Assembly: GCA_036003885.1 (NCBI GenBank)
Contig: DASYSA010000502.1
Coordinates: forward strand, 1-17,096
DNA length: 17,096 nucleotides
Reading direction: 5' to 3'
Source of the DNA: DASYSA01 sp036003885
GTDB lineage: Bacteria > Acidobacteriota > Blastocatellia > UBA7656
Position 1 is the stretch's first letter. The number at the start of each line of letters is the position of its first letter. The notes beneath the pieces were generated by a model. That model had not been told where the DNA came from. It saw only the letters and a program-made list of their open reading frames with translations, and did no database searches. Positions 9,601 to 15,647 of the stretch are shown in pieces. Position numbers and translations under genes: made by a program.

Positions 9601-10513
9601 TTCAGGCCGGCGCGCGAATGCTCTGGCTGCGGGGCTGCCGGTCAATCTCTTCTTCGTCAATCCCGGCCTGCAGGGAGGCGCCCAAATGGTGATCAACGGC
9701 GCTTCCCAATCGTATCACGCGTTAGCTGTTGAGCTTCGTCGCCGGTTAACTCAGGGGTTGTTGGTGCAGGGCAGCTATACCTACGCCCGAGCCTTCACCT
9801 CAATTTTCAGATCGCTGCGCGTCGGACGCGTTAATGGGGTCTCGACTGAGCAGGCCCCGCATGCGTTCAAGGCCGAGTGGATCTACGAGCTGCCTTTCGG
9901 GCGCGGCCGAGCGCTGCTCAACGACACTCGTGGCGCGTTCGACCGGTTGATTGGCGGCTGGGAGTTTGCGGGAACGGCCCGCATCCAGAGCGGAACTCCA
10001 ATAAACCTCGGGAACGTTCGGTTGGTCGGGATGTCGCGCACAGACCTGCAAAAGGCATTGAAGCTGCGCTTCGATGATGCCAACAAGGTGATCTATTCCT
10101 TGCCCCAGGACATCATCGATAACACAATCAAGGCGTTCAACACGAGCGCCACGAGCGCAACCGGTTATGGCGACAACGGCGTTCCCACCGGCCGCTACAT
10201 CGCACCCGCGAATAGCGCGACCTGCATCGAAGTGATTGGGGGTGACTGTGGCGGCACCAGAGTGCAGATCTATGCTCCACGGTTTACCCGAATCGATCTC
10301 AGCGCAGTCAAGAGGACAAAGATTTCGGAGCGACTAAACTTTGAGTTTCGCGCCGAGTTCCTGAATGCCTTCAACTACGCCAACTTCAACGTTGGGCTGG
10401 GTGGATTCGGCAATGCCGATTTCGGCCGAGTGACCTCCGCCTACCGTGATAACTCAAACACTAACGATCTGGGAGGACGGATCGTTCAGCTGGTCGGCAG
10501 GATCAACTTCTAG
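6629..10513 (+). CDS. TonB-dependent receptor, Oar-like, with N-terminal carboxypeptidase-regulatory domain
   Basis: 1294 aa from the ATG at 6629. A signal peptide (residues about 1-26: MRTRLLLWLVILLMAFQF, ending near TYGQG) precedes a carboxypeptidase-regulatory-like domain at about 31-112 (SLSGVVTDPSGAVIENATV, SSNGTFIVPAL). A plug-like region follows at about 118-240 (VNGFTRSAVNIMIDGV, VQIRFVTRRGNNDYHGSLYEY), then a long beta-barrel with alternating aromatic strands. The chain ends GRIVQLVGRINF; the terminal Phe is the usual C-terminal signal of outer-membrane barrels. Proteins of this class, expanded in Acidobacteriota and Myxococcota, are thought to import or bind large ligands using TonB energy. 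No SusD-like lipoprotein or TonB gene is adjacent, so this is not a classical SusCD pair. It is followed by a hairpin and the exported dehydrogenase genes. The ligand cannot be read from sequence. Confidence 0.95.
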   Translation: MRTRLLLWLVILLMAFQFSGPLTYGQGSSVSSLSGVVTDPSGAVIENATVEVKSNATGATFKTKTSSNGTFIVPALSSGLYTVAVSAPGFKQVIVSGIKVDTGAAASVRVSLEVGTTSEAITVQGGAEVLQTQSANITTTVAAREIQSLPVASRDVLVFLTLLPGMNTTGTYRTTTVNGFTRSAVNIMIDGVMTQDQVNKDSEFFSRISPRLDSIEEVTVSSATPGVESSGQGSVQIRFVTRRGNNDYHGSLYEYHRNTWLNSNYWFNNRDLPPDPKTGKAPRDRIILNQFGFRVGGPISLPKKLFGPVGFDGHDRAFFFVNHEQYRLPIQVSRQRTVLNPLAQRGVFQYNVLVSGQNQVRQVDLLALAARQNNSKIGSTIDPTVGKLLEDIQHSTEGTGSLAPQGDPNLQRFTFSNATKDANSYSTVRLDFNLTHKHSLENSANIQAFHRSVDILNNVDPAFPGFPNTGEQKSTRFSNSTALRSTLTATLQNEARVGFAGGTTQFNPNVGPESFSGPIANQAGFSLNLNGAAGITNAAPVNAPSRRNAPIFQFSDTVNWQRDTHNLNFGFEFAHIGYFNYSKALVPSINFGVDSNDPANNMFSAANFQGASTADLNRARGIYALLTGRVTAINATSRLDEETNKYVYLGAFIQRTRQREMGFFGQDSWRARPNLTLNYGLRWEIQLPFTALNGIYSTTTVEGLFGVSGPGNLFKPGVLQGKETEFTQFEKGDPSFETRYRNFAPSVGFAWSPSFKSGLLKRIMGDSGRVVMRGGYSLTYNRRGITNFSDNINDNPGNFVTTNRNQTLGNLVSNNNELPILLSERNRLGAPAFPESPTYPLKGAITDAATILDPHLKMPYGQSWTFGIQREIAKDTAFEVRYIGTRTVRNLETINFNEVNIVENGFFDEFKNAIANLRANIAAGRGTTFRYFGPNTGTFPLPIILAHFSGKVDPNVAGSYTSSNFSNGTFVNRLSFQNASPYGLASDLYGNSGRRANALAAGLPVNLFFVNPGLQGGAQMVINGASQSYHALAVELRRRLTQGLLVQGSYTYARAFTSIFRSLRVGRVNGVSTEQAPHAFKAEWIYELPFGRGRALLNDTRGAFDRLIGGWEFAGTARIQSGTPINLGNVRLVGMSRTDLQKALKLRFDDANKVIYSLPQDIIDNTIKAFNTSATSATGYGDNGVPTGRYIAPANSATCIEVIGGDCGGTRVQIYAPRFTRIDLSAVKRTKISERLNFEFRAEFLNAFNYANFNVGLGGFGNADFGRVTSAYRDNSNTNDLGGRIVQLVGRINF

Positions 10514-10526
10514 TTGTACATTGAAG

Positions 10527-10557
10527 ATGAGGGGTGGTGGTTCACACCACCCCTCAT
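10527..10557 (+). terminator. Strong 13-bp intercistronic hairpin without T-tract
   Basis: A 13-bp perfect stem pairs 10527-10539 (ATGAGGGGTGGTG) with 10545-10557 around the loop GTTCA. It starts 13 nt after the receptor stop. The 3' flank is TGAGAAATA, with no T-run, so it is either a T-tract-less terminator or an mRNA 3'-end stabiliser that allows partial read-through. Only 38 nt separate it from the next start codon, leaving little room for a separate promoter. Confidence 0.75.
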
Positions 10558-10595
10558 TGAGAAATAGGTAGCGTCGGCTTTTCAGCGAGGTTCAA

Positions 10596-11177
10596 TTGGA
10601 CAATCCGGATATTTCTCGTCGACTCTTCATGATGAAGTCATGCGCAGGCCTGGGATCTGTCTGGCTCGCGTCCTGTTTGCCTGAGATCATCGCCGCTCAG
10701 GAGCATGCTCATCGAACTGCGCAATCCGGAGCGCCCTCCGGATTTGAGTTCTTCGCTCCCGGGGATGCCGCCGAGGTCGAGGCGATGGCCGCTCAGATAA
10801 TTCCAACGGACGACACGCCCGGCGCCCGCGAAGCCCGAGTCATCTATTTCATCGATCGCGCGCTGGCTACGTTTGCAGCCCAGGAGCGAGCAGCCTTTGT
10901 CGAAGGGCTGAAGCAACTTCAGAAGAAGACCAGGAAGCTCTTCGGCAAGGCAAAGAGATTCTCGGATCTGAGCGCCGAGCAACAGATCACGGTGCTCAAG
11001 ATGATCGAAACGAGCCAGTTCTTCGAGCTTGTTCGCACGATGACAATACTCGGGATGTTCTCCAATCCGGAGTATGGAGGCAACTACAATAAGATCGGCT
11101 GGAAGCTTATCGGCTTTGAGGACCAGTTCTTCTTCCAGGCGCCCTTCGGTTCTTATGACCGCGACTACAAAGGCTAG
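10596..11177 (+). CDS. Gluconate 2-dehydrogenase subunit 3 family protein, Tat-exported
   Basis: 193 aa from a TTG start at 10596, preceded by GAGG at 10587-10590. The N-terminus carries a Tat signal, SRRLFMMK (a match to the SRRxFLK consensus), followed by a hydrophobic stretch AGLGSVWLASCLPEIIAA. The body has the family features: FFAPGDAAEVEAMAAQIIPTD near residues 49-71, then a helix-rich domain ending near DQFFFQAPFGSYDRDYKG. These small subunits bind the GMC flavoprotein and carry it through the Tat pathway. The GMC gene follows after 25 nt and has no signal of its own, which fits the hitchhiker model. The substrate is not necessarily gluconate. Confidence 0.9.
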   Translation: MDNPDISRRLFMMKSCAGLGSVWLASCLPEIIAAQEHAHRTAQSGAPSGFEFFAPGDAAEVEAMAAQIIPTDDTPGAREARVIYFIDRALATFAAQERAAFVEGLKQLQKKTRKLFGKAKRFSDLSAEQQITVLKMIETSQFFELVRTMTILGMFSNPEYGGNYNKIGWKLIGFEDQFFFQAPFGSYDRDYKG

Positions 11178-11202
11178 AGAGCGAATCGGAGAACCTGAAT
11201 AA

Positions 11203-12870
11203 ATGACAAATGAACGGCCTCATTTTGCGGCGAACGCGGAGATCGATTTTGTGATTGTCGGTGCGGGCGCTGCGGGCGGCGTCATCGCCAAAGAGCTATC
11301 CAGCGCAGGATTTCGGGTCGTCGTCCTCGAACAGGGACCCTACATGAAGGAGCCGGACTTCGAGCATGACGAGTTGAAATACATGCGGCAACAAGCAATC
11401 ACAAACGATTACAAACGTCAGCCGAACACTTTTCGCAAAACGGAAAAAGAGAAGGCGAAAGAGCAGCCGGCCATAATCTATGGTCGCATGGTCGGCGGAA
11501 GTACTGTTCACTTCACCGGCAACTACTGGCGGTTTCATGAAATAGATTTTGTCGAGCGCACACGGTTAGGAGCCATAGCGGGAACCGGCTTTGCCGATTG
11601 GCCGATTACTTACTCAGAGCTTGAGCCCTACTATACAAAGGCCGAATGGGAACTGGGCGTATCGGGACTCGCCGGAGCCAGTCCATTCGACCCTCCTCGT
11701 TCAAAGCCTTACCCTGTCCCTCCGCTTCCAATCAAATCGTCCGGTGTGCTGGCCGAGCGAGGAGCGAGCAAACTGGGATGGCACGCCTTCCCTGCACCGA
11801 TGGCAATAATCTCCCAGCCCTATCGCGGCCGCAACGGTTGCCTGCACTGTGGCTTCTGCGAATACTTTGGCTGCGAAGTCGCAGCCAAGTCGTCCACGCT
11901 GGCAACCGTCATCCGGGAGGCCGAGAAGACTGGACTGTGTGAAATCCGTCCTAACAGCTACGTGCAAAAAATTGAGGTCAACAAAGCGGGCCTTGTCACC
12001 GGCGTCACCTACTTCGATGGCAACCGCCAGGTGCATTTCCAAAGCGCAAAGGCAGTGGTGATTTGCGCCAATGGAGCCGAGACCCCTCGCTTGCTGCTCC
12101 TGTCAAAGACATCCCTCTTTCCGCACGGTCTCGCCAATTCAAGCGGCAAGGTGGGCAAGTACCTGATGTTCAACGGTCACGCTCAAGCCTCCGCGGTGTT
12201 CGAGCACACGCTGAACGAATTCAAAAGCGTGGCGGTGAGCAGAGTGATTCACGACTTTTATGACAGCGATCCAAAGCGGGGGTTCTATGGCGGCGGAGGC
12301 ATGGATTTGCGATTCGTTTCTTACCCGATGGGTTTTGCTTTGCGCGGCCTGCCGCCCGATGCGCCCAAGTGGGGCCGCGAATATAAAGCGATGCTACGGG
12401 AGCACTACACGCGGACCGTGCACGCAAACGGCCACACAACTTCTCTACCCGTAGAAACAAATAACATAAGTCTCGACCCGGACGTGAAAGATGCCTGGGG
12501 CCTGCCCGCAGTGCGCGTCACCTACAAAGATCATGATGAAGATATGAAGACGATGCAGTTTTTCCAGGAACGCTGTAAGGAGCTTCTCCAGGCGGCGGGC
12601 GCGCGTAAACAATGGTTTCGCCCACTGAGAGGGCAGTCGTTTGGCTTTCATCTGCTGGGAACCTGCCGAATGGGCGAAGAAGCGAATAAGTCAGTGGTCG
12701 ATAAGTACCATCGGGCACACGATGTTCCTAATCTGTTCATCTGCGATGGGAGCAGCTTTGTGACGTCCGGCCGCGGCCAGCCCACTCTGACGATTCAGGC
12801 TCTCGCCTATCGCGCGTCGGATCACATCATCCGGATGGCCAAGAGCGGAGAGATCAAGTCGGCGGTCTGA
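11203..12870 (+). CDS. GMC family FAD-dependent oxidoreductase (dehydrogenase large subunit)
   Basis: 555 aa from the ATG at 11203, with GGAGA 10 nt upstream. The FAD-binding Rossmann motif is VGAGAAGG near residues 19-26, and the second GMC signature region is YGRMVGGSTVHFTGNYWR at 93-110. A four-Cys cluster, C213-x2-C216-x2-C219-x4-C224 (GCLHCGFCEYFGC), resembles the region that in FAD-glucose dehydrogenases holds a 3Fe-4S cluster; the spacing is not identical as I recall it. The probable catalytic His is H483 in FGFHLLGTCRMG. The second conserved site reads GQPTLTIQALAYRASDHI, with Gln where many GMC enzymes have Asn. The enzyme lacks a signal peptide and probably leaves the cytoplasm bound to subunit 3. 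The cytochrome c subunit common in such complexes is absent from the window. The substrate is probably an alcohol, sugar or sugar acid and is otherwise unknown. Confidence 0.95.
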   Translation: MTNERPHFAANAEIDFVIVGAGAAGGVIAKELSSAGFRVVVLEQGPYMKEPDFEHDELKYMRQQAITNDYKRQPNTFRKTEKEKAKEQPAIIYGRMVGGSTVHFTGNYWRFHEIDFVERTRLGAIAGTGFADWPITYSELEPYYTKAEWELGVSGLAGASPFDPPRSKPYPVPPLPIKSSGVLAERGASKLGWHAFPAPMAIISQPYRGRNGCLHCGFCEYFGCEVAAKSSTLATVIREAEKTGLCEIRPNSYVQKIEVNKAGLVTGVTYFDGNRQVHFQSAKAVVICANGAETPRLLLLSKTSLFPHGLANSSGKVGKYLMFNGHAQASAVFEHTLNEFKSVAVSRVIHDFYDSDPKRGFYGGGGMDLRFVSYPMGFALRGLPPDAPKWGREYKAMLREHYTRTVHANGHTTSLPVETNNISLDPDVKDAWGLPAVRVTYKDHDEDMKTMQFFQERCKELLQAAGARKQWFRPLRGQSFGFHLLGTCRMGEEANKSVVDKYHRAHDVPNLFICDGSSFVTSGRGQPTLTIQALAYRASDHIIRMAKSGEIKSAV

Positions 12871-12927
12871 CGATGCCACTCCTTCAAAACTGCGCTGACA
12901 GCGTGTGGCCCTCTCTCGAGGGACCAG

Positions 12928-12947
12928 ACTACGAAGTCCACGAAGAA
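12928..12947. repeat. Decayed 9-nt-period intergenic repeat remnant
   Basis: ACTACGAAG is followed by TCCACGAAG and then AA, giving two units that match at 7 of 9 positions. The pattern resembles the CACGAAG-type intergenic repeats I associate with Acidobacteriota and other soil bacteria. It lies in the 148-nt gap between the GMC gene and the RidA gene. Confidence 0.4.
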
Positions 12948-13007
12948 TCGCAACGAGATGCACTCGCACTCTTTCCTGAACTGAGTCGTTGCGGTTCCTT
13001 TAGACAA

Positions 13008-13012
13008 AGGAG
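13008..13012 (+). promoter_or_regulatory. Ribosome binding site supporting a TTG start
   Basis: AGGAG (within AAAGGAGA) stands 6 nt before the TTG at 13019. It supports this non-ATG start; starting there gives an intact signal peptide. Confidence 0.7.
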
Positions 13013-13018
13013 ACTACT

Positions 13019-13516
13019 TTGAAACACTTTCGATCATTTGCCACCATCGCAGTTGTCGTTGTCGCTTTGGCTCTCAGTACTCAGTCTCGGCAGCCAAACG
13101 ATTCGGGGCAACAAAAGACCGACCGCGCCCAGTCAGCGGGAGCTGTCGAATATTCGAGCGCCGCCAGCACCGTGAATCGCCCGTTCTCTGATTACGTCAA
13201 AGTCGGGAACGTGCTCTATCTGTCAGGAAAGCTCGGCACGGACAGCTCCGGCAAACTCGCCGCAGGGGGTATCACCGCAGAAACAAAGCAGACCCTGGAG
13301 AACATTCGAAGCGTCCTCGAAAAGAACGGCTCGTCACTGGACCAGGTGGTCAAATGCACCGTGATGCTGGCAGACATGAAAGAGTGGGCGGACATGAATT
13401 CCGTATACACCACATTTTTCAAGAAGGAGCGCATGCCGGCGCGAAGCGCTTTCGGGACCACCGGCCTCGCTCTGAACGCGCGCGTGGAGATCGAGTGTAT
13501 CGCAGTAATGAAATGA
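13019..13516 (+). CDS. Exported RidA family (YjgF/YER057c/UK114) protein
   Basis: 165 aa from a TTG start. Residues about 1-22 form a signal peptide (MKHFRSFATIAVVVVALALS), followed by a low-complexity linker to about residue 42 and then a complete RidA domain. The RidA signature reads PARSAFGTTGLALNARVEIE near 140-159, including R142, the equivalent of the catalytic Arg that binds the imine carboxylate in E. coli RidA. RidA proteins hydrolyse reactive enamine/imine intermediates to ketones and ammonia, normally in the cytoplasm; an exported member is less usual. It lies 148 nt after the GMC dehydrogenase, with remnants of 9-nt-period repeats on each side. The domain call is firm; the periplasmic role is inferred. 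Confidence 0.92.
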   Translation: MKHFRSFATIAVVVVALALSTQSRQPNDSGQQKTDRAQSAGAVEYSSAASTVNRPFSDYVKVGNVLYLSGKLGTDSSGKLAAGGITAETKQTLENIRSVLEKNGSSLDQVVKCTVMLADMKEWADMNSVYTTFFKKERMPARSAFGTTGLALNARVEIECIAVMK

Positions 13517-13555
13517 ATCCTGAACTCTGCGAACCACTTTGCATTCGTGCTCGTC

Positions 13556-13672
13556 CACAGATTACGCAGATAACGCAGATGAACAGCCGACAAGGACGAC
13601 TTGAAAAAGCGTGAGGTGCACACTGCATAATCCGGTCATCAGCTCTGCGAAATCTGCGACATCTGCGGATAG
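13556..13672. repeat. Inverted 9-nt-period intergenic repeat element between convergent genes
   Basis: The left arm (13556-13584) carries AGATTACGC, AGATAACGC, AGATGAAC. The right arm (13644-13670) carries TCTGCGAAA, TCTGCGACA, TCTGCGGAT. The reverse complement of the left arm matches the right arm in register (ATCTGCG blocks), so the element can fold into a long imperfect hairpin with about 60 nt between arms. It sits between the 3' ends of the RidA gene and the convergent hydrolase gene. Similar ACGCAGAT repeats recur, from memory, between genes in several soil phyla and are often mistranslated as ICVICVICG or ITQITQ peptides. It may serve as a bidirectional transcript end. Confidence 0.65.
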
Positions 13673-13687
13673 CCCATCTCCAGCGAC

Positions 13688-14794
13688 TCAACGGTTGGCC
13701 GCGGGTTTTTGCGCAGGCATCGTCGATTCGGAATTCAGGAATTTCAGCAGCGCCTTATAAAACAGATCCGGAGCTTCGAAGTGCGGGACATGGCCGATGT
13801 TCGGAATCAACACCAGCTCCGCGCCGGGAATCGAATCAGCGATATGCTTTGCGCGCTCGGGAAAGTTCGCGCCGTCTTTGTCACCGCCCAACACGAGCGT
13901 CTTCACCTTGATATGAGGCCAATCGTAGACAACCGGGTCCAGATAGGTCATCTGCTGTACCAGCGTGCGCACCATCGCGAACCGCGGCCAGTCGCCGCTT
14001 AACGTCCAGGCGTACTGAATACGCACGTACTTTTCGTACTCCGGCTTCCATCCTGTCACGAAGTAGCGGGCGATGCCCTGATATATCTGCTGGTAGGTTC
14101 GTCCAAGCGTCTCTTTGTAAGCCTCGTCGGTACTTTTCCACGGGCGTTCGAAACGCGGATCGGTCAGGCCTATAGGATTGTAGATCACCGCACGCTCGGT
14201 CAGGTCCGGGTACGACGCCGCGAACCGAGCCGTCAACATCCCACCCATGGAGTGCCCGACTATCGCCGCCCTGGAGATGCCGAGATGCTCGAGCAGTTTG
14301 CGTGTGTTCAACGCCATGTCGTGAAAGTTGTAAGGGATGATTGGCTTCGACGACCGCCCGAAGCCGATCTGGTCCGGGACCACAACACGAAAGCCCTGCT
14401 TTCGAAGGACATCGATCGTCGCGGCCCAGTACTCTCCGAAGAAGTTCATCCCGTGAAGAAGAACAACGGTCCGGCCGTTCGGTTGACCGGAGGGCGCCAC
14501 GTCCATGTAGGCCATCCGCACGTCCTGCCCGTAGGCGGTCAGCGGCAGGTAGGAAACCGGATACGGATACGGAAGATCTTCGAGGGTGATGCTCCCGGGC
14601 TTGACGTCGGTAGGGGTAGGTGGCGCCTGAGCCGGAGGGCGGCTATCAGTTTGACCCTGGGCCGATGTGTGACCCGCCACTATTGCCGCAGCCAACAGAG
14701 CGAGACGCACGAAGAATAGGAGTGCGGGCTGGAGTGGTTGTTCCTTTCGATTCGTTCCTCTGACCCGCCTCGCCGGAGCTTCGCTGTTTGTCAT
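13688..14794 (-). CDS. Exported alpha/beta hydrolase
   Basis: 368 aa from the ATG at 14794. A GTG nine bases upstream is also in frame but overlaps the ribosome binding site. The N-terminus is charged (about 25 residues), then a hydrophobic helix (ALLFFVRLALLAAAIVAG) ends in TSAQGQ, consistent with a signal peptide or anchor, followed by a Pro-rich linker. The hydrolase fold shows the oxyanion motif VVLLHGMNFFG, the strand-turn DQIGFGRSSKP, the nucleophile elbow GHSMGG (Ser about 182), the acid in LGGDKDG (Asp about 305 or 307) and the catalytic His in NIGHVPHFEAP (about 335). The lid region is aromatic-rich (YQQIYQGIARYF). The catalytic triad is intact, so it is an active esterase, epoxide hydrolase-like or C-C hydrolase enzyme; the substrate is unknown. 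Confidence 0.93.
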   Translation of the reverse strand: MTNSEAPARRVRGTNRKEQPLQPALLFFVRLALLAAAIVAGHTSAQGQTDSRPPAQAPPTPTDVKPGSITLEDLPYPYPVSYLPLTAYGQDVRMAYMDVAPSGQPNGRTVVLLHGMNFFGEYWAATIDVLRKQGFRVVVPDQIGFGRSSKPIIPYNFHDMALNTRKLLEHLGISRAAIVGHSMGGMLTARFAASYPDLTERAVIYNPIGLTDPRFERPWKSTDEAYKETLGRTYQQIYQGIARYFVTGWKPEYEKYVRIQYAWTLSGDWPRFAMVRTLVQQMTYLDPVVYDWPHIKVKTLVLGGDKDGANFPERAKHIADSIPGAELVLIPNIGHVPHFEAPDLFYKALLKFLNSESTMPAQKPAANR

Positions 14795-14798
14795 ATCC

Positions 14799-14806
14799 CT
14801 CACCTC
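14799..14806 (-). promoter_or_regulatory. Ribosome binding site of the alpha/beta hydrolase gene
   Basis: On the minus strand GAGGTGAG ends 4 nt before the ATG at 14794, with the AGGTGA core 5 nt away. It favours that ATG over the GTG at 14803, which lies inside the site. Confidence 0.6.
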
Positions 14807-14912
14807 GGCGGTCGATTATATGAAGGTAACGGGCACATCGGCAAGACGTCGCATCTCAAGGGATATCGTTTAAGTCGCTGATACCGCGTCGGCCGAGGAT
14901 CCATCAACCCAC

Positions 14913-15341
14913 TCATCCCACCGTCCAGTCTTCCACGTGCAGGTCAGGCACGAGACTGAAGTCTTTGAGGTTTCGGGTAAGCACAGTTGCATTGTGCGTG
15001 AGCGCAATGGCGGCGATCTTCAAATCCATGGCGCCAGCGCGGATGCGCGCCGCTCGCAAGCGCTCGAATTCAGTGCCGGCGCGCCCGTCGAACCCCAAGA
15101 CTTGAACAGGACGATAGAGTTCAATATGTCGTTCCAGCCTGCGATAGGCTTCGACTTGCTGTGCGGTTGTGCGAGCGCGGGCAGCATAGGCCATCCAACC
15201 GCGTGTTTGCTCTTCGTAAGTGAGGATGGTCGTGAAGACTTCACGCGGCGGAATTGTGCTCAGCCTGCGCAGCAGATTCTCGCGTGCAGAACCTGCGCTC
15301 CATTCCATCAAACTGAAGTGATCCGTGTCGAGCACGAACAT
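14913..15341 (-). CDS. vapC: VapC-type PIN-domain toxin (ribonuclease)
   Basis: 142 aa. The PIN fold starts MFVLDTDHFS (acidic residue D5), has the second acid in TYEEQTRG (E43/E44), the third in GAMDLKIAAIAL (D106) and the fourth region in TRNLKDF (N124/D127). These residues bind Mg2+ or Mn2+ for endoribonuclease activity, usually against tRNA or rRNA. The C-terminus LHVEDW is typical of this subgroup. The ATG follows the antitoxin stop by one base (TGA-G-ATG), and its own Shine-Dalgarno is weak, so translation is probably coupled to that of the antitoxin. No residue is obviously lost, and the toxin looks functional. Confidence 0.92.
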   Translation of the reverse strand: MFVLDTDHFSLMEWSAGSARENLLRRLSTIPPREVFTTILTYEEQTRGWMAYAARARTTAQQVEAYRRLERHIELYRPVQVLGFDGRAGTEFERLRAARIRAGAMDLKIAAIALTHNATVLTRNLKDFSLVPDLHVEDWTVG

Positions 15342-15342
15342 C

Positions 15343-15594
15343 TCAACGTTTCCGGGATCCAGCAGATTTCGCGCGCTTGGGGCGAGGCCTGGGGCGCAAT
15401 GATTCGCGGTACTCGCGTCCTAAGCGCATTGCTTTCTCAAACGCTGGGTCATCGGCAAAAGCACCAACGACATCCTCCCACCAGGGCTTGGCATTAGGGT
15501 CGCTCGCTTTCAGCTTTCGCTGCAGTTGTTCGACTTTCGCCTCAAGGACTGCGACGCGCGCCTCGAGCTTGATTGGGGTTTCTGGTCTTGCCAT
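15343..15594 (-). CDS. Coiled-coil antitoxin partner of VapC
   Basis: 83 aa from the ATG at 15594 (MARPETPIKLEARV). An upstream ATG at 15621 would put the TATAAT box inside the gene. Residues about 9-28 form a leucine-rich heptad coiled coil (LEARVAVLEAKVEQLQRKL). A conserved segment, WWEDVVGAFADDPAFEKAM followed by RLGREYRES, is one I recognise from small proteins encoded just before vapC in cyanobacteria and other phyla. The basic tail RPRPRPKRAKSAGSRKR is unusual and may bind nucleic acid. As in other type II systems it should bind and inhibit VapC; I infer autoregulation of the promoter. It is not a classic AbrB- or RHH-type antitoxin by eye. Confidence 0.85.
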   Translation of the reverse strand: MARPETPIKLEARVAVLEAKVEQLQRKLKASDPNAKPWWEDVVGAFADDPAFEKAMRLGREYRESLRPRPRPKRAKSAGSRKR

Positions 15595-15603
15595 AGAGCT
15601 GAG

Positions 15604-15632
15604 ATTATAGCGCGAGCCCATTAAAGTGTGGA
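15604..15632 (-). promoter_or_regulatory. Promoter of the vapC toxin-antitoxin operon, apparently leaderless
   Basis: On the minus strand the -10 TATAAT (15604-15609) is preceded by a 17-nt spacer and a -35 TCCACA (15627-15632), 4/6 to consensus. Transcription would start about 6-8 nt after the -10, essentially at the antitoxin ATG at 15594. No Shine-Dalgarno is seen in the nine bases between. The promoter lies in the 53-nt gap after the amidohydrolase stop. Confidence 0.6.
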
Positions 15633-15647
15633 ACAGGATGCGGGAGG

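Noticed and set aside
6629..10513. SusC-type receptor of a polysaccharide utilisation locus
   Set aside because: There is no SusD partner, glycoside hydrolase or sugar regulator nearby, and the architecture is Oar-like.
12909..12922. CCCTC/GAGGG hairpin as terminator of the GMC gene
   Set aside because: The stem is only 5 bp, with a mismatch outside it and no T-tract, so it is too weak to call.
13556..13672. Possible CRISPR array
   Set aside because: The units are 9 nt with no spacers, and the arms are inverted rather than direct; no cas gene is present.
14795..14912. Possible regulatory content between the hydrolase start and the vapC stop
   Set aside because: Apart from the hydrolase ribosome binding site, I saw no convincing promoter pair or hairpin in these 118 nt.
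14937..15497. 186-codon frame on the plus strand
   Set aside because: It is antisense to vapC and the antitoxin, whose motifs are unmistakable.
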